Assembly: GCF_963378105.1 (NCBI RefSeq)
Contig: NZ_OY726398.1
Location: 3,286,001-3,350,000, forward strand
Origin: Mycolicibacter sp. MU0102
Lineage (GTDB): Bacteria > Actinomycetota > Actinomycetes > Mycobacteriales > Mycobacteriaceae
Reading direction: 5' to 3'
Length of the DNA: 64,000 nt
Shown here: positions 1 through 8,893 of the stretch, piece after piece
How positions within the stretch are numbered: position 1 is the first letter of the stretch
Layout of the letters: every line of letters begins with the position of its first letter
Made by a program: the position numbers and the translations under genes
Notes under the pieces: generated by a model
Seen by the model: the letters and a program-made list of their open reading frames with translations, nothing else
Databases searched by the model: none
Told to the model about the DNA's origin: nothing

Positions 1-53
1 CCGTCAACCCGCCGGGATACGTGCAGTCCTAGCACCGCGAGGCGAGGCGAGGC

Positions 54-1022
54 GTGACCGAAATCTTCGTCGAAAGCGAGTTCGCGCCGCTGCGCACTGT
101 GGTGCTCGCCCAGTCCGAACTGGCGCTGCCGGAAGATATCCCGGATTCCGACCTGGAATTCCTTACCGCCAGCTCGGCCGAAAACGTCGCCGCTGGACAG
201 GACTTCGCCATCGCTTGCCCGCAACGACAGCAACAGTGGCTGCAGGAAAGGCGCAACCTAGAGGCGGTGTTGCACCGGCACGGTGTCGAAGTACTGCGGC
301 CGCGGTTGTTGACTGCGGCAGAGAAGGCCACGGCAGGATCAGACGGGTACGCCAATTTCTTTGTCCGCGACCCGTTTTTCACCGTCGGAGATGTCGTGAT
401 CGAGGGCTCCCTGCGGTTTCGGCATCGCCGTCGCGAGGTCTTGCCGGTCCGCGACATTCTGCTCGAGCGGGTTTATCCCGCCCCGTGTGACTATGTCGCC
501 GTCCCGGCTCCCGAGATCGCCGCCGACGACGACACGACGCTGGGGCCCGGTCCGTTCTTAGAGGGCGGCGATGTCCTGGTCCTCGGCCGGCAGGTTTTCG
601 TGGGGACATCGGGTCTTGCCTCGAACGCACTCGGCGCACGCTGGTTGGCCAAGCTGCTCGCTACGCGGGGTTACACCGTTGAGGTGGTCCGTTTGGTCCC
701 CGACATCCTGCACCTGGACTGTGCACTCGGATTGATCCGCGACGGCCTGCTGGTCGTGTGTGAAGACGCACTGCTCGACGGGGTTCCCGCCGCGCTCAAG
801 TCCTGGGACCGGATACCGGTTTCACTGGCGCAGGCCAAGGAATTGGCTACCAACGGATTGCCGATCTCCCCCGACGTCTACGTCACCGATCCCGCCTTTG
901 GTTGGGTCGCTGAGCAATTGGAACGCCGCGGCGTCACGGTCGAGTACATCGAGTTCGGTATCAGCCGGTCACTGGGCGGCGCGTTCCGGTGCAGTACTCA
1001 GCCCTTGCTGCGGCGCAGCTAA
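54..1022 (+). CDS. Arginine deiminase/DDAH-superfamily amidinotransferase-like hydrolase
   Basis: A 322-residue cytosolic protein with the five-bladed pentein fold signature of guanidino-group-modifying enzymes. Visible motifs are NFFVRDPFF near residue 101, the GPFLEGGD loop near 166-173, a histidine in ILHLDCALGL (about H220) and the nucleophile region GGAFRCSTQPL near the C-terminus (about C313). Together they form the Asp/Glu-His-Cys catalytic set of the amidinotransferase family (PF02274). Members hydrolyse arginine, methylarginines or related guanidino compounds, releasing ammonium or methylamine. The substrate cannot be read from sequence; dimethylarginine dimethylaminohydrolase or an ornithine-producing deiminase are both plausible. 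The GTG start is the first in-frame start in the window. Its 3' end overlaps the convergent histidine kinase stop by three bases. Confidence 0.8.
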   Translation: MTEIFVESEFAPLRTVVLAQSELALPEDIPDSDLEFLTASSAENVAAGQDFAIACPQRQQQWLQERRNLEAVLHRHGVEVLRPRLLTAAEKATAGSDGYANFFVRDPFFTVGDVVIEGSLRFRHRRREVLPVRDILLERVYPAPCDYVAVPAPEIAADDDTTLGPGPFLEGGDVLVLGRQVFVGTSGLASNALGARWLAKLLATRGYTVEVVRLVPDILHLDCALGLIRDGLLVVCEDALLDGVPAALKSWDRIPVSLAQAKELATNGLPISPDVYVTDPAFGWVAEQLERRGVTVEYIEFGISRSLGGAFRCSTQPLLRRS

Positions 1023-2437
1023 CCGACCGACTGCGGCTCGACCCCCGGGATGACCAGCCTGAAGCAGGCGCCCCCATCGTGGGCGACGCACGTCAGCGTC
1101 CCGCCGTGCGCGACGGCCAGCGCCCGGGCGATCGGCAGCCCCAGTCCCGCACCGCCGTGGTCACGGCCGCGGGCACTGTCCAGGCGCACCAGCCGATCGA
1201 AGATCCGCTCGGCATCCTCGGCACGCACACCGACGCCGGTGTCGGTGACGACCACCGCGATCCCACCGCTGTCTTCACCGACCTCGACGGTGATCTGCCC
1301 ACCGGGCGGGGTGTAGCGGCGCGCGTTGTCGAGCAGGTTGGACAGAATCTGCGCGACTCGCGTGGGGTCGACCCAGGCGGTCACCGAGTCCAGGCCTGTA
1401 CGCGCGACCCGCAGTTGCGGGGCAAGTAGCGCCGCCCGATCCAATTGGGTATCGACGATCCCGACCAGGTCGATCTCTTTGAGTTCCAACGGCAGTCCGG
1501 CATCGATATAGCTCAGGTCCAGCATGTCGGTGACCAATCGGGTAGCCCGTCGCGCTTCGGTCAGCAGCAGGCTGGCGCGACGATGCTGACGAAGAACCTC
1601 GGGCTCGATGGCGTCCTCATTGGTGGATTGGCCGACATGCACGCTGACGTTTCCCGCGATCTGCTCCGCGGCCGCCTGCATTCCCGCTATCGGGGTGCGC
1701 AGCTCATGGGCAGCGTCGGCGAGAAAACGCCGTACCGCCGCCTCTGCTCGCTGCGCCCCCTGCGCGGCGCGCTGCGCCCGTTTCTCGGAGTCCTCCAATT
1801 CGTCGAGCATGTCGTCGAAAGCTTCTGCAGCCCGGCCCAGTTCGGTCTTGGGACGGTCGGGGCGCAGGCGCCGGCCCCGGTCCCCGGTGGTGATGTCGCG
1901 GGCGAGGTCGGTGAGACGGTCCAGCGGCGCGAGCAGGGCACGACTCGCACCGGCCAGCAGGGTCGACGCCAGCAGCAAGGTCCCCAGACCTGCCTCGATC
2001 ATCAAGCGCCGCAATCTGCGCAGCGTCTCATCGGACTCCGTGGTGTCGGCGACCAGGATCACCCGGTCGCCGTTGGCCAAGGGATGCACCAGCACTGTCG
2101 CGGTGTCGTCGGGTTCCAGCGGCGGGGCCGGAATCTTCGATCCGGTGGTCGCATCGGGTTCAATCGCGGGGTCGCCGTAGCTGGTGCCGTCGGCGGTGAC
2201 CACCAGTGCGGCGATGATGCCGCCGTTGAGTTGTTCCGACATCTGTTCAGCCGAGATACCCAGTGCTACCAAGGAATCCGCGCGCGTGGTTGCCGCTGCC
2301 AGTCGTTCATGCACGCTGCGCGTTGCCAGCGCGGTCAGGGTGGCGTTGATCACCAGTCCCATCGCCAGCATCAGCATGACCAGCAGCGCCAGCACCATAA
2401 CCGTCAGCCGGCGGCGCAGCGAGGGGGTGGCGGTCAT
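1019..2437 (-). CDS. Sensor histidine kinase (OmpR-partner type)
   Basis: A 472-residue membrane sensor kinase. It has an N-terminal transmembrane helix (about 8-30), a roughly 115-residue extracytoplasmic loop, a second helix (about 146-166), a HAMP region, a short coiled linker, and a DHp domain with the phosphoacceptor in DAAHELRTP (about H244). The ATPase domain follows, with N-box SNLLDNARRY, DTGVGV and GGAGLGLPIA. It would phosphorylate the response regulator encoded immediately upstream, with which it shares an ATGA-type overlap. The signal is unknown. The architecture resembles mycobacterial TcrY/TrcS-class kinases, but I cannot assign an orthologue. Confidence 0.9.
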   Translation of the reverse strand: MTATPSLRRRLTVMVLALLVMLMLAMGLVINATLTALATRSVHERLAAATTRADSLVALGISAEQMSEQLNGGIIAALVVTADGTSYGDPAIEPDATTGSKIPAPPLEPDDTATVLVHPLANGDRVILVADTTESDETLRRLRRLMIEAGLGTLLLASTLLAGASRALLAPLDRLTDLARDITTGDRGRRLRPDRPKTELGRAAEAFDDMLDELEDSEKRAQRAAQGAQRAEAAVRRFLADAAHELRTPIAGMQAAAEQIAGNVSVHVGQSTNEDAIEPEVLRQHRRASLLLTEARRATRLVTDMLDLSYIDAGLPLELKEIDLVGIVDTQLDRAALLAPQLRVARTGLDSVTAWVDPTRVAQILSNLLDNARRYTPPGGQITVEVGEDSGGIAVVVTDTGVGVRAEDAERIFDRLVRLDSARGRDHGGAGLGLPIARALAVAHGGTLTCVAHDGGACFRLVIPGVEPQSVG

Positions 2438-3156
2438 GAACCCGCAAGTTCCAGCCGGTAACCGATCCCGCGCACCGTATGCAGGATTCGTGGTCCGTGT
2501 GCCTCGAGCTTCTGCCGCAACCCGCTGATGTGGACCTGCACCAGGTTGGGGTCGTAAGCCTCATAGCCCCACACCGCGTTGAGGATCTGCGCGCTGCTGA
2601 CGATGCGGCCGCGTTGTTCGACAAGGTAGACCAAGACGCGCAGCTCGGTGGCGGTCAAACCCAGCGGGGTGCCCGAGCGGGAGGCCACTCCGGCGTCGAC
2701 ATCGACCATCAGATCGCCGAACTGCACGGCAGCCGGCAACCGGCCGCGTCGGCGGAGCACCGCACCGACCCGCGACACCAGTTCGGCCAGCTCGAACGGC
2801 TTGACCACGTAGTCGTCGGCGCCGCCGTCCAGACCGCGCAGCCGGTCGGGTAAGCCGTCACGCGCGGTGAGCAGCACCACGCCCACCTCGCCCCAGCGCA
2901 GGATCACGTCCATCAGCGCGAAGCCGTCGCGTCCCGGCAGCATGACGTCGAGGACCACCAGATCCGGCCGGAATCCGTCCAGCACCTCCTCCAGGCCGTG
3001 GCCGTCGGGCTGGGTGTCGGTGAGGTAGCCGGCGTCGGCCAGCGCCTCGCTGACCATCTCGCGGATGGTCTCGGAGTCCTCGACAACCAGAACCCGCGGC
3101 GTTCCCACGCTGAAGGGAGTACCGCCGCGACGGTCGGCGGACCGGGAATCGGCCAT
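2434..3156 (-). CDS. OmpR/PhoB-family response regulator
   Basis: A 240-residue two-component regulator. The receiver domain starts near residue 20 (RVLVVEDSE acidic pair), has the phosphoacceptor aspartate in DLVVLDVMLPG (about D70) and the conserved lysine in VVKPFELAEL. The C-terminal winged helix carries the LTATELRVLVYLV and HTVRGIGYRL signatures. It is first in a two-gene operon; its stop overlaps the start of the kinase by four bases, so the two are translationally coupled. It is divergent from the PPE genes at 3358, and the 200-base gap between them is a natural place for autoregulation and for control of the PPE genes, but I see no clear direct-repeat operator there. Confidence 0.92.
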   Translation of the reverse strand: MADSRSADRRGGTPFSVGTPRVLVVEDSETIREMVSEALADAGYLTDTQPDGHGLEEVLDGFRPDLVVLDVMLPGRDGFALMDVILRWGEVGVVLLTARDGLPDRLRGLDGGADDYVVKPFELAELVSRVGAVLRRRGRLPAAVQFGDLMVDVDAGVASRSGTPLGLTATELRVLVYLVEQRGRIVSSAQILNAVWGYEAYDPNLVQVHISGLRQKLEAHGPRILHTVRGIGYRLELAGS

Positions 3157-3315
3157 GGTCCATTGATAACACCGTCACGCCACGATGGGGAGAGCCGACC
3201 GGCGCGGCTTACGCCCGCCGCCGCGTTCTTCAGGTTCACTTCAAGTTGACTGTCTACGGTCACGGGGTCCGAGTGCGCCCGGCTACCCCTCGCAGCGGCG
3301 CGAACCGGGAAATTC

Positions 3316-3355
3316 AGGAGGCACCATGACGCCTACTACCAACAGGACTGTCTGA
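3316..3355 (+). promoter_or_regulatory. Strong ribosome binding site with a 9-codon leader ORF before the PPE pair
   Basis: A near-perfect Shine-Dalgarno AGGAGG (3316-3321) lies four bases before an ATG at 3326 that opens a nine-codon ORF (MTPTTNRTV) ending with TGA at 3353-3355. This is two bases before the PPE ATG at 3358 and in a different frame. The PPE start itself has only a weak AGGA about ten bases upstream. The PPE start is fixed by the conserved MDFxxLPPEVNS N-terminus. Ribosomes loading on the leader would therefore reinitiate at the PPE gene. Coupling is inferred, not shown. Confidence 0.45.
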
Positions 3356-3357
3356 CA

Positions 3358-4701
3358 ATGGATTTCGCGATGCTGCCGCCAGAGGTCAACTCGAGCCGGA
3401 TGTATTCGGGGGCGGGGGCACAACCCTTGCTGGCCGCTGCTGCCGCCTGGAGCGCTCTGGCCGCCGAACTGAACAGCGCGGGTGTGGCCTACGACTCGGT
3501 GATCAACGAGCTGTCCGCCGACTGGGCCGGACCCAGCGCCGCAGCGATGGCCGCCGCCGCAGCACCGTATGCCCAGTGGATGCACGCCACCGCCGCCCAG
3601 GCCGAACACACCGCGTCGTCGACCCGAACGGCCGCCGCCGCCTACGACGCAGCGTTCGCCATGACCGTGCCTCCCCCGGCGGTCACCGCCAACCGCACTC
3701 AGATGATGTCGCTGCTTGCCACCAACTATCTGGGTCAGAACACCGCCGCCATCGCGGCCACCGACGCCCAGTACTACGAAATGTGGGCCCAGGACGCCGC
3801 CGCCATGTACGGCTACGCCACCGGCTCCGCGGCCGCCACCAGGCTGGTCCCGTTCACCGAGCCCCCGAGCACCACCAATCCCACTGGGACCGCGAATCAG
3901 GCCGGTGCGGTCGGCCAGGCCACCGCCACCGCGGCGGGCAGCCACGCCGACACCGCGGTTTCCGCGATCACCCAGGCCCTGCAGGGCCTCAGCGCGCCGG
4001 GATCGGCGGCAGCAGGATCGAATGCGGCGCTGACGGGTTCGATCGGATCGGCGGCGGCAATGGAGCCTGGGCTGGCGGCCTCCTACTTGGCGTTGGCCTC
4101 CAGCCTGTTCGGCACCTTCGTCATCGACTCGGCCGGTACCTTCGGCGTGGACGCGGCCGGCACCTTCGGGATCGACCTGATCGGCGTCGGCGAGATCGAG
4201 AGCGAACTGCTGCCGGAGATGGCCCTGGCCAGCGCGATCACGCCGGTGAGCGCCGAACTGGGCGAAGCGGCCACACTCAGCGGGCTGTCGGTGCCACAGG
4301 CCTGGGCCACCGCGGCGCCTACGACCACCGTGATCCAGCAGGTCGGCGGCGCATTGCCGACTGCCGCGCAAGCTGCGCTCCCCGCCGCCTCGGCGGGGGC
4401 CTCGGCATTGCCGCTGGCCGCCATCGGCGCAGCCGGGCTGGCCGGCCGGGCCACCGCGGGCGTAGGGCGGGGCCGCGTGACGGCCACCGCGAACGCGAAA
4501 GCCACCCCCAAACGGGCGCCGCGCGCCCTGGTCAAACAGCGCGACCAAGCCGAGAAGCCGGAGCGGCCGCCGGTACGGCCGTTGAACGGACCAATCACGC
4601 GGATCTCCGGTGAGCTGCGGGAACTGGCCGATCTGCGCGATGCCGGCATCCTCACCGAAGAAGAGTTCACCCAGGAAAAGCAGCGCCTCCTCGGCCGGTA
4701 G
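3358..4701 (+). CDS. PPE family protein, SVP subtype, with C-terminal SHOCT domain
   Basis: A 447-residue PPE protein. The roughly 180-residue helical PPE domain begins MDFAMLPPEVNS, with the DWAGPS WxG-type turn near residue 58 and a GQNTAAIAATDAQYYEMWAQ segment. A low-complexity Ala-rich linker follows, then the SVP-subtype motif (LSVPQAWATAAP, about residue 308), which is typical of ESX-5 substrates. The last 30 or so residues (ELRELADLRDAGILTEEEF) match the short SHOCT oligomerisation domain, which is unusual on a PPE protein. No PE gene precedes it, although PPE proteins are normally secreted as PE-PPE heterodimers. It is followed five bases later by a close paralogue of the same design, suggesting tandem duplication. 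Confidence 0.9.
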   Translation: MDFAMLPPEVNSSRMYSGAGAQPLLAAAAAWSALAAELNSAGVAYDSVINELSADWAGPSAAAMAAAAAPYAQWMHATAAQAEHTASSTRTAAAAYDAAFAMTVPPPAVTANRTQMMSLLATNYLGQNTAAIAATDAQYYEMWAQDAAAMYGYATGSAAATRLVPFTEPPSTTNPTGTANQAGAVGQATATAAGSHADTAVSAITQALQGLSAPGSAAAGSNAALTGSIGSAAAMEPGLAASYLALASSLFGTFVIDSAGTFGVDAAGTFGIDLIGVGEIESELLPEMALASAITPVSAELGEAATLSGLSVPQAWATAAPTTTVIQQVGGALPTAAQAALPAASAGASALPLAAIGAAGLAGRATAGVGRGRVTATANAKATPKRAPRALVKQRDQAEKPERPPVRPLNGPITRISGELRELADLRDAGILTEEEFTQEKQRLLGR

Positions 4702-4706
4702 CACCC

Positions 4707-5981
4707 ATGGATTTCGCACTGTTGCCACCGGAGGTGAACTCCGGCCGGATGTATTCCGGCGCGGGCGCCGGGCCCTTGCTGGCCGCGGCGTCGTCCTGGG
4801 ATGCGCTGGGCGCCGAGCTACACAGCGCGGGACTCGCCTACACCTCGGTGCTCACCGAACTGGGCTCCGACTGGGCGGGCCCCAGTGCGCAGGCGATGGC
4901 CGCCGCCGCAGCGCCGTACGCCCAATGGCTGCACACCGCCGCGATCCAGGCCGAGGAGACCGCCATCGCGGCCCGCGCCGCCACCGCCGCCTACGAGTCC
5001 GCCTTCGCCATGACCGTGCCGCCACCGGTCATCGCCGCCAACCGCAGCCTGCTGATGACCCTGGTAGCAACCAATTTCCTGGGCCAGAACACACCCGCGA
5101 TCGCGGCCACCGAGGCCCACTACTACGAGATGTGGGCCCAGGACGCCACTGCCATGTACGGCTATGCCGCCGGTGCCGCGACCGCCGGCAGGCTGAGCCC
5201 GTTCCGGCAGGCACCGCGCACCACCAACTCCGTAGGTACGTCGGCGCAGTCAGCGGCCGTCATGCATGCGGCCGCCACCACCTCCGAGGGCCACGGTGAG
5301 GGCGTTATCACCACGCTCACCCATGCGCTGGAGTCCTCGTCGGCCGTGGCCGAGGCCATCGGCGCCGACGCACTCTTGATCAGCGAACCCGCAATGGAGG
5401 TCGGGATCGCCGGTGTCGAGCTGGCCGTCGACTCGATGGGAACGTTCGGCATCGACGCGCTCGGCACCTTCCTGTTCGACGCGATGGGCGCCGCCGAGGT
5501 GGGCCAGGAATTGCTGCGGGCCGCCATGGCCGGTGCGCTGCCGATCTCGGCGAACTTCGCCTCGGCAACCTCGATCAGCGGGCTGTCGGTGCCGCTGGCC
5601 TGGGCATCGGCGGCGCCCGCGGCGGTCGCTCCGCAGATCGGCATGTCGTTGGTGTCGGTCGGTACCGCCGCTGCCACATCGGCTGTGCCGGCTGTGGCAG
5701 CCGGTGAGACGGTGATCCCCGCGGTGGGGATGGCCGCGGCCGGCGTGGCCGGACGGGCCGGGGCGGGAGCCACCCGGGGGCACCGCATCCCGACGGCCGG
5801 TACCGTCGCCCCGCCGCCGGTACCGCGACCCGGCGAGCTGCCGGAGGTGCCTGCGTCCTCGGCCTTCGGCCTGCTGATGGGTGCCGACATCGAGCTGCGT
5901 GAGCTGGCTGAACTGCGCAACGCCGGGATTCTCACCGACGAGGAGTACGCGTTGGAGAAGCGCAGCCTGGTCGGACGTTAG
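4707..5981 (+). CDS. PPE family protein, SVP subtype, with C-terminal SHOCT domain (paralogue)
   Basis: A 424-residue paralogue of the preceding PPE protein. The N-terminus MDFALLPPEVNSGRMYSG, the DWAGPS turn, the repeated GTFGIDALGTF segment, LSVPLAWASAAP and a SHOCT tail (ELRELAELRNAGILTDEEY) all align with it in order. Only five bases separate the genes, so they share one transcript. The linker regions differ most, as expected for old tandem duplicates. The pair might form a heterodimer or use a PE partner encoded elsewhere. Its stop overlaps the stop of the convergent yedK gene by four bases, leaving no room for a terminator between them. Confidence 0.9.
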   Translation: MDFALLPPEVNSGRMYSGAGAGPLLAAASSWDALGAELHSAGLAYTSVLTELGSDWAGPSAQAMAAAAAPYAQWLHTAAIQAEETAIAARAATAAYESAFAMTVPPPVIAANRSLLMTLVATNFLGQNTPAIAATEAHYYEMWAQDATAMYGYAAGAATAGRLSPFRQAPRTTNSVGTSAQSAAVMHAAATTSEGHGEGVITTLTHALESSSAVAEAIGADALLISEPAMEVGIAGVELAVDSMGTFGIDALGTFLFDAMGAAEVGQELLRAAMAGALPISANFASATSISGLSVPLAWASAAPAAVAPQIGMSLVSVGTAAATSAVPAVAAGETVIPAVGMAAAGVAGRAGAGATRGHRIPTAGTVAPPPVPRPGELPEVPASSAFGLLMGADIELRELAELRNAGILTDEEYALEKRSLVGR

Positions 5982-6796
5982 AGCAGGTAGGCCTGCTCGG
6001 GCTGCGGCTCGGCCGGTGCGATCAGCTCCGGTGAGTTGTTGCGCACACTGTTGACCAACGTCGAGACCTCACGCACCGCGATCCCGGCCACCTCCGGTGG
6101 ACGGGCCAGCAGCTTGGTGTCGACCCCAGCGTCGGGGTCCAGCCAAGTGTCCCAATGATCTTCGGGCAGCAGCAGCGGCATCCGGTCGTGAATCCCGGCC
6201 AGCTCCCCGACGGCCGCGGTGGTGATGATCGCGACGCTGAGCACCGCGTCGGACAGTCTGTTGGGGCGCCAGACCGACCACAGGCCGGCCGCATACAGCA
6301 TCGCGCCGTCACCGTGGATGTAGAACGGTGTCTTGCGGGCCCCGCGTCCGGTTCCAGGCCCCGCGGCGCGCCATTCGTAGTAGCCGTCCATCGGCACCAG
6401 GCAGCGCCGCCGCTCGGCGGAGGCGGAGAATGCCGGTGAGGTGGTGACCTTGTCGGCACGGGCGTTGATCAGCAACGGGCCGCCGGACGCCGGCGCCCCG
6501 TTCGGGCCGGCCTTGGTCCATGACGGCACCAGCCCCCAGCGCATCAGCCGCAGCCGCCGCGTCGGCTGGTCGCCGGGCCGATGCGGCAGTTCCAGCTTCG
6601 CCTCTCCTCCGTCGAGCCTCGCTGAACCGCCGGGTTTATCCGGCTCGGCGTGCCGGCTGACCAGGGTCGCGACGCCGTCGGTAGGTGCCACGTTGTAGTT
6701 CGGGCCCACGTCGGCGTCGGCCGGTATCTCGTTGATCGCATCGATACGCGCGGCCAGCAACGCCGGATCGGTGGTTACCGCGAAACGCCCGCACAT
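5978..6796 (-). CDS. yedK: SRAP-domain protein YedK/HMCES (abasic-site DNA-protein crosslinker)
   Basis: A 272-residue SOS-response-associated peptidase family protein, matching M. tuberculosis Rv3226c in type and in position upstream of aroA. The start is fixed by MCGRF, because autoprocessing exposes Cys2, which forms a thiazolidine crosslink with abasic sites in single-stranded DNA. Other family motifs are PNYNVAPTD, RWGLVPSW, INARADKV, the CLVPMDGYYEW block and the histidine in AGIHDRMPLLL. It shields abasic DNA during replication stress. No LexA box was identified in the short gap upstream. Confidence 0.93.
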   Translation of the reverse strand: MCGRFAVTTDPALLAARIDAINEIPADADVGPNYNVAPTDGVATLVSRHAEPDKPGGSARLDGGEAKLELPHRPGDQPTRRLRLMRWGLVPSWTKAGPNGAPASGGPLLINARADKVTTSPAFSASAERRRCLVPMDGYYEWRAAGPGTGRGARKTPFYIHGDGAMLYAAGLWSVWRPNRLSDAVLSVAIITTAAVGELAGIHDRMPLLLPEDHWDTWLDPDAGVDTKLLARPPEVAGIAVREVSTLVNSVRNNSPELIAPAEPQPEQAYLL

Positions 6797-6812
6797 ACCT
6801 TCATGGTGACAG

Positions 6813-7538
6813 CTAATCGATCCGGGTGGCCGCGACCGCCCAGAACGGCATGTGCACCAGGTTGTCTTCGAGCAGCGGTTGCAGATACGCGAACCGCTCG
6901 GCCAGCGCGCGGACACCTGCCACCAGGTCCTCGCGGCCCATCGACTGCATCACCGCGATCATGTCGGTAAAGGCAGCGGGATCGAACGTGCCCTGATAGG
7001 TGGTGGTCCCGATGTGGTCGATACGCCATCCGGCGGATTCGAGCAGCGGACCGAAGCGTTCGGGCGACAACCCGTCCAGCTGCCAACCGTTGACGTTGTG
7101 GCGGCCGGCTTCGAACATGAACAGCCGGGCTTGGGCCTTGGTCGCCCGGTGCAGGTTGCGCGCGTAGCGCAATTGAGTTTCTTCATCGTCCTGGAACAGG
7201 TGATAGAACGCGCTGTCGACCACGGTGTCGAACCGGCCGTCGAACCCGGCCAGGTCAACCGCGTCGGCCACCTGGAAATCCACCGTCACACCGGCTTGCG
7301 CGGCGTTACGCTGCGCAACCGCGATGGCGGCCGGAGAATGGTCGAGCCCTGTTGTCGAATATCCATGGGCCGCATAGTGAATCGCGTGGTGACCCGACCC
7401 GGTTCCGGGATCGAGCACTTCCCCGCGCAGAGCTCCGCACGCCACCAATTGCTGCACCACCGGCTGCGGACGGCCGATCTCCCACGGTTCGGGAGGGCTT
7501 GCCGGGGGCGCACCGCCGAGCTCGGTATCGCTGTTCAT
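6813..7538 (-). CDS. Class I SAM-dependent methyltransferase
   Basis: A 241-residue protein with a Rossmann methyltransferase core. Motif I is VLDPGTGSGHHAIHYA (about residues 41-56), followed by an acidic motif II (TTGLDHSP) and DAVDLAGFDGRFDTVVDSAFYH. The glycine-rich loop has DPGTG where the textbook form is DxGxG, so it is intact. The acceptor cannot be deduced; relatives are annotated as small-molecule or thiopurine-type methyltransferases. It lies 16 bases upstream of yedK on the same strand and is probably co-transcribed. It is not between Rv3226c and aroA in M. tuberculosis as I recall that locus, so it belongs to the inserted segment. Confidence 0.85.
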   Translation of the reverse strand: MNSDTELGGAPPASPPEPWEIGRPQPVVQQLVACGALRGEVLDPGTGSGHHAIHYAAHGYSTTGLDHSPAAIAVAQRNAAQAGVTVDFQVADAVDLAGFDGRFDTVVDSAFYHLFQDDEETQLRYARNLHRATKAQARLFMFEAGRHNVNGWQLDGLSPERFGPLLESAGWRIDHIGTTTYQGTFDPAAFTDMIAVMQSMGREDLVAGVRALAERFAYLQPLLEDNLVHMPFWAVAATRID

Positions 7539-7630
7539 CGCCCATAACTGTGCGTGAGTCTGGTTAACGAAAACCGAACGCGCGGTGTACGAACGGCGAC
7601 AGTCACCCCGGTGATGGCAAGATCGCCGCT

Positions 7631-8674
7631 GTGCGCCTCTCCGTCCTCGATCTCACGCCGGTCCGCACCGACCAGTCCACCTCGAATGCCCTGGCAGCGA
7701 CGATGCGACTCGCGAAGGTCGCCGACGAGCTCGCCTACACCCGGTACTGGGTCGCCGAGCACCACAACATACCGTCGGTAGCCGCCACCAGCCCGGCGGT
7801 GCTGACCGCGATGATCGCTGCCGCCACCTCGCGTATCCGCGTGGGCTCGGGCGGGGTGATGCTGCCCAACCACGCGCCCCTTGCAGTGGCCGAGCAGTTC
7901 GCGCTGCTGGAGGCCGCCCATCCCGGCCGCATCGACCTGGGCATCGGGCGTGCCTCCGGCGCCGATCCGGTGGCATCAGCGGTGTTGCGCGGAGCAACCG
8001 GCCGCGGTGACCGCGACATTGACGATTTCCCGGACAATCTCGCCGACTTGATCGCCCTGCTGACTACGGCGGGAGTGTCCGTGCAACTGGCAGATCGCAG
8101 CTATGTACTGAGGTCGACTCCGCACGCGGTGACAAGACCGCGGGTGTTCGTGCTGGGCTCCTCTATGCAGTCGGCTCAAGTCGCTGCGGCCCAGGGCCTG
8201 CCCTACGTATTCGGCCATCACCTGTTCGGCGAGCACACTGACGAGGCACTGACGTACTACCGGTCACAGTTCGTCCCGAGCGAGCTTGCCGCCGAGCCGG
8301 CCGCGTTCCTGACCGTCAACACCGCGGTAGCCGAAACACACGACGAGGCAACGGCTTTGATCCTTCCCTATCTGCGGCTGCAAGCCCAGACGGCGACCGG
8401 ACAACCACCTGGCCGCCTGGAACTGGTCGAGGACGCCGAGCAGGCGGCCCTGACCCCGCAGCAACACCGCGTCGCGCAGGGGGAACTCTCGCGCGCGGTG
8501 GTCGGCACGCCGGCGGAGGCGCTCACCCAACTGCGGGAACTGGCCGACCGGTTCGGCGTGGACGAGTTGATGCTCAACCCGGTCGCATCCGCCCGCCGGG
8601 GCACCGACCCGGCCAGCACACCGGGACGCGAATCCACCCTGCGACTGTTAGCTGACGCAGCCTCGGCAAAGTGA
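7631..8674 (+). CDS. LLM-class flavin-dependent oxidoreductase (MsnO8-like)
   Basis: A 347-residue luciferase-like TIM-barrel protein. Family features are LSVLDLTPVR at the N-terminus, YWVAEHHNIPSVAATSP, RIRVGSGGVMLPNHAPL, AAHPGRIDLGIGRASG, and the C-terminal VVGTPAEALTQLRELADRFGVDELML. The last is typical of bacterial LLM monooxygenases that use reduced FMN or F420. The GTG start follows a short divergent gap with the methyltransferase. Mycobacteria encode many such enzymes; the substrate and cofactor choice are not evident here. Confidence 0.87.
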   Translation: MRLSVLDLTPVRTDQSTSNALAATMRLAKVADELAYTRYWVAEHHNIPSVAATSPAVLTAMIAAATSRIRVGSGGVMLPNHAPLAVAEQFALLEAAHPGRIDLGIGRASGADPVASAVLRGATGRGDRDIDDFPDNLADLIALLTTAGVSVQLADRSYVLRSTPHAVTRPRVFVLGSSMQSAQVAAAQGLPYVFGHHLFGEHTDEALTYYRSQFVPSELAAEPAAFLTVNTAVAETHDEATALILPYLRLQAQTATGQPPGRLELVEDAEQAALTPQQHRVAQGELSRAVVGTPAEALTQLRELADRFGVDELMLNPVASARRGTDPASTPGRESTLRLLADAASAK

Positions 8675-8738
8675 ACAATAGGTGAAGGCAAACCAACGCC
8701 AGAGGGCTGCTCGGTGAATGTTTCGGGTGCCTTTTCCA

Positions 8739-8764
8739 ACTGTCAATGAACAACTGCTGACAGT
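8739..8764. promoter_or_regulatory. Inverted repeat in the leader of the PE-PPE-PPE operon
   Basis: Perfect seven-base arms ACTGTCA (8739-8745) and TGACAGT (8758-8764) flank a 12-base spacer, about 130 bases upstream of the PE start. The spacing suits a dimeric regulator binding one face of DNA. A looser TGTC/GACA dyad is present upstream of the second PE gene (17712-17736). The remainder of 8675-8893 shows only a good ribosome binding site (GAGGAG) just before the PE ATG. Confidence 0.35.
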
Positions 8765-8893
8765 CTCCGAAAAGTGCCCTTCGCGGCTGTGTGTCGCGCG
8801 TCAGATCGCATAGCGTCGGGTCTGCGCTCAAGGGCGTACGCGATCCGCAATGTGGCGATCGCGGAACTGAAAAGACTTCTACGAGGAGCCTTC

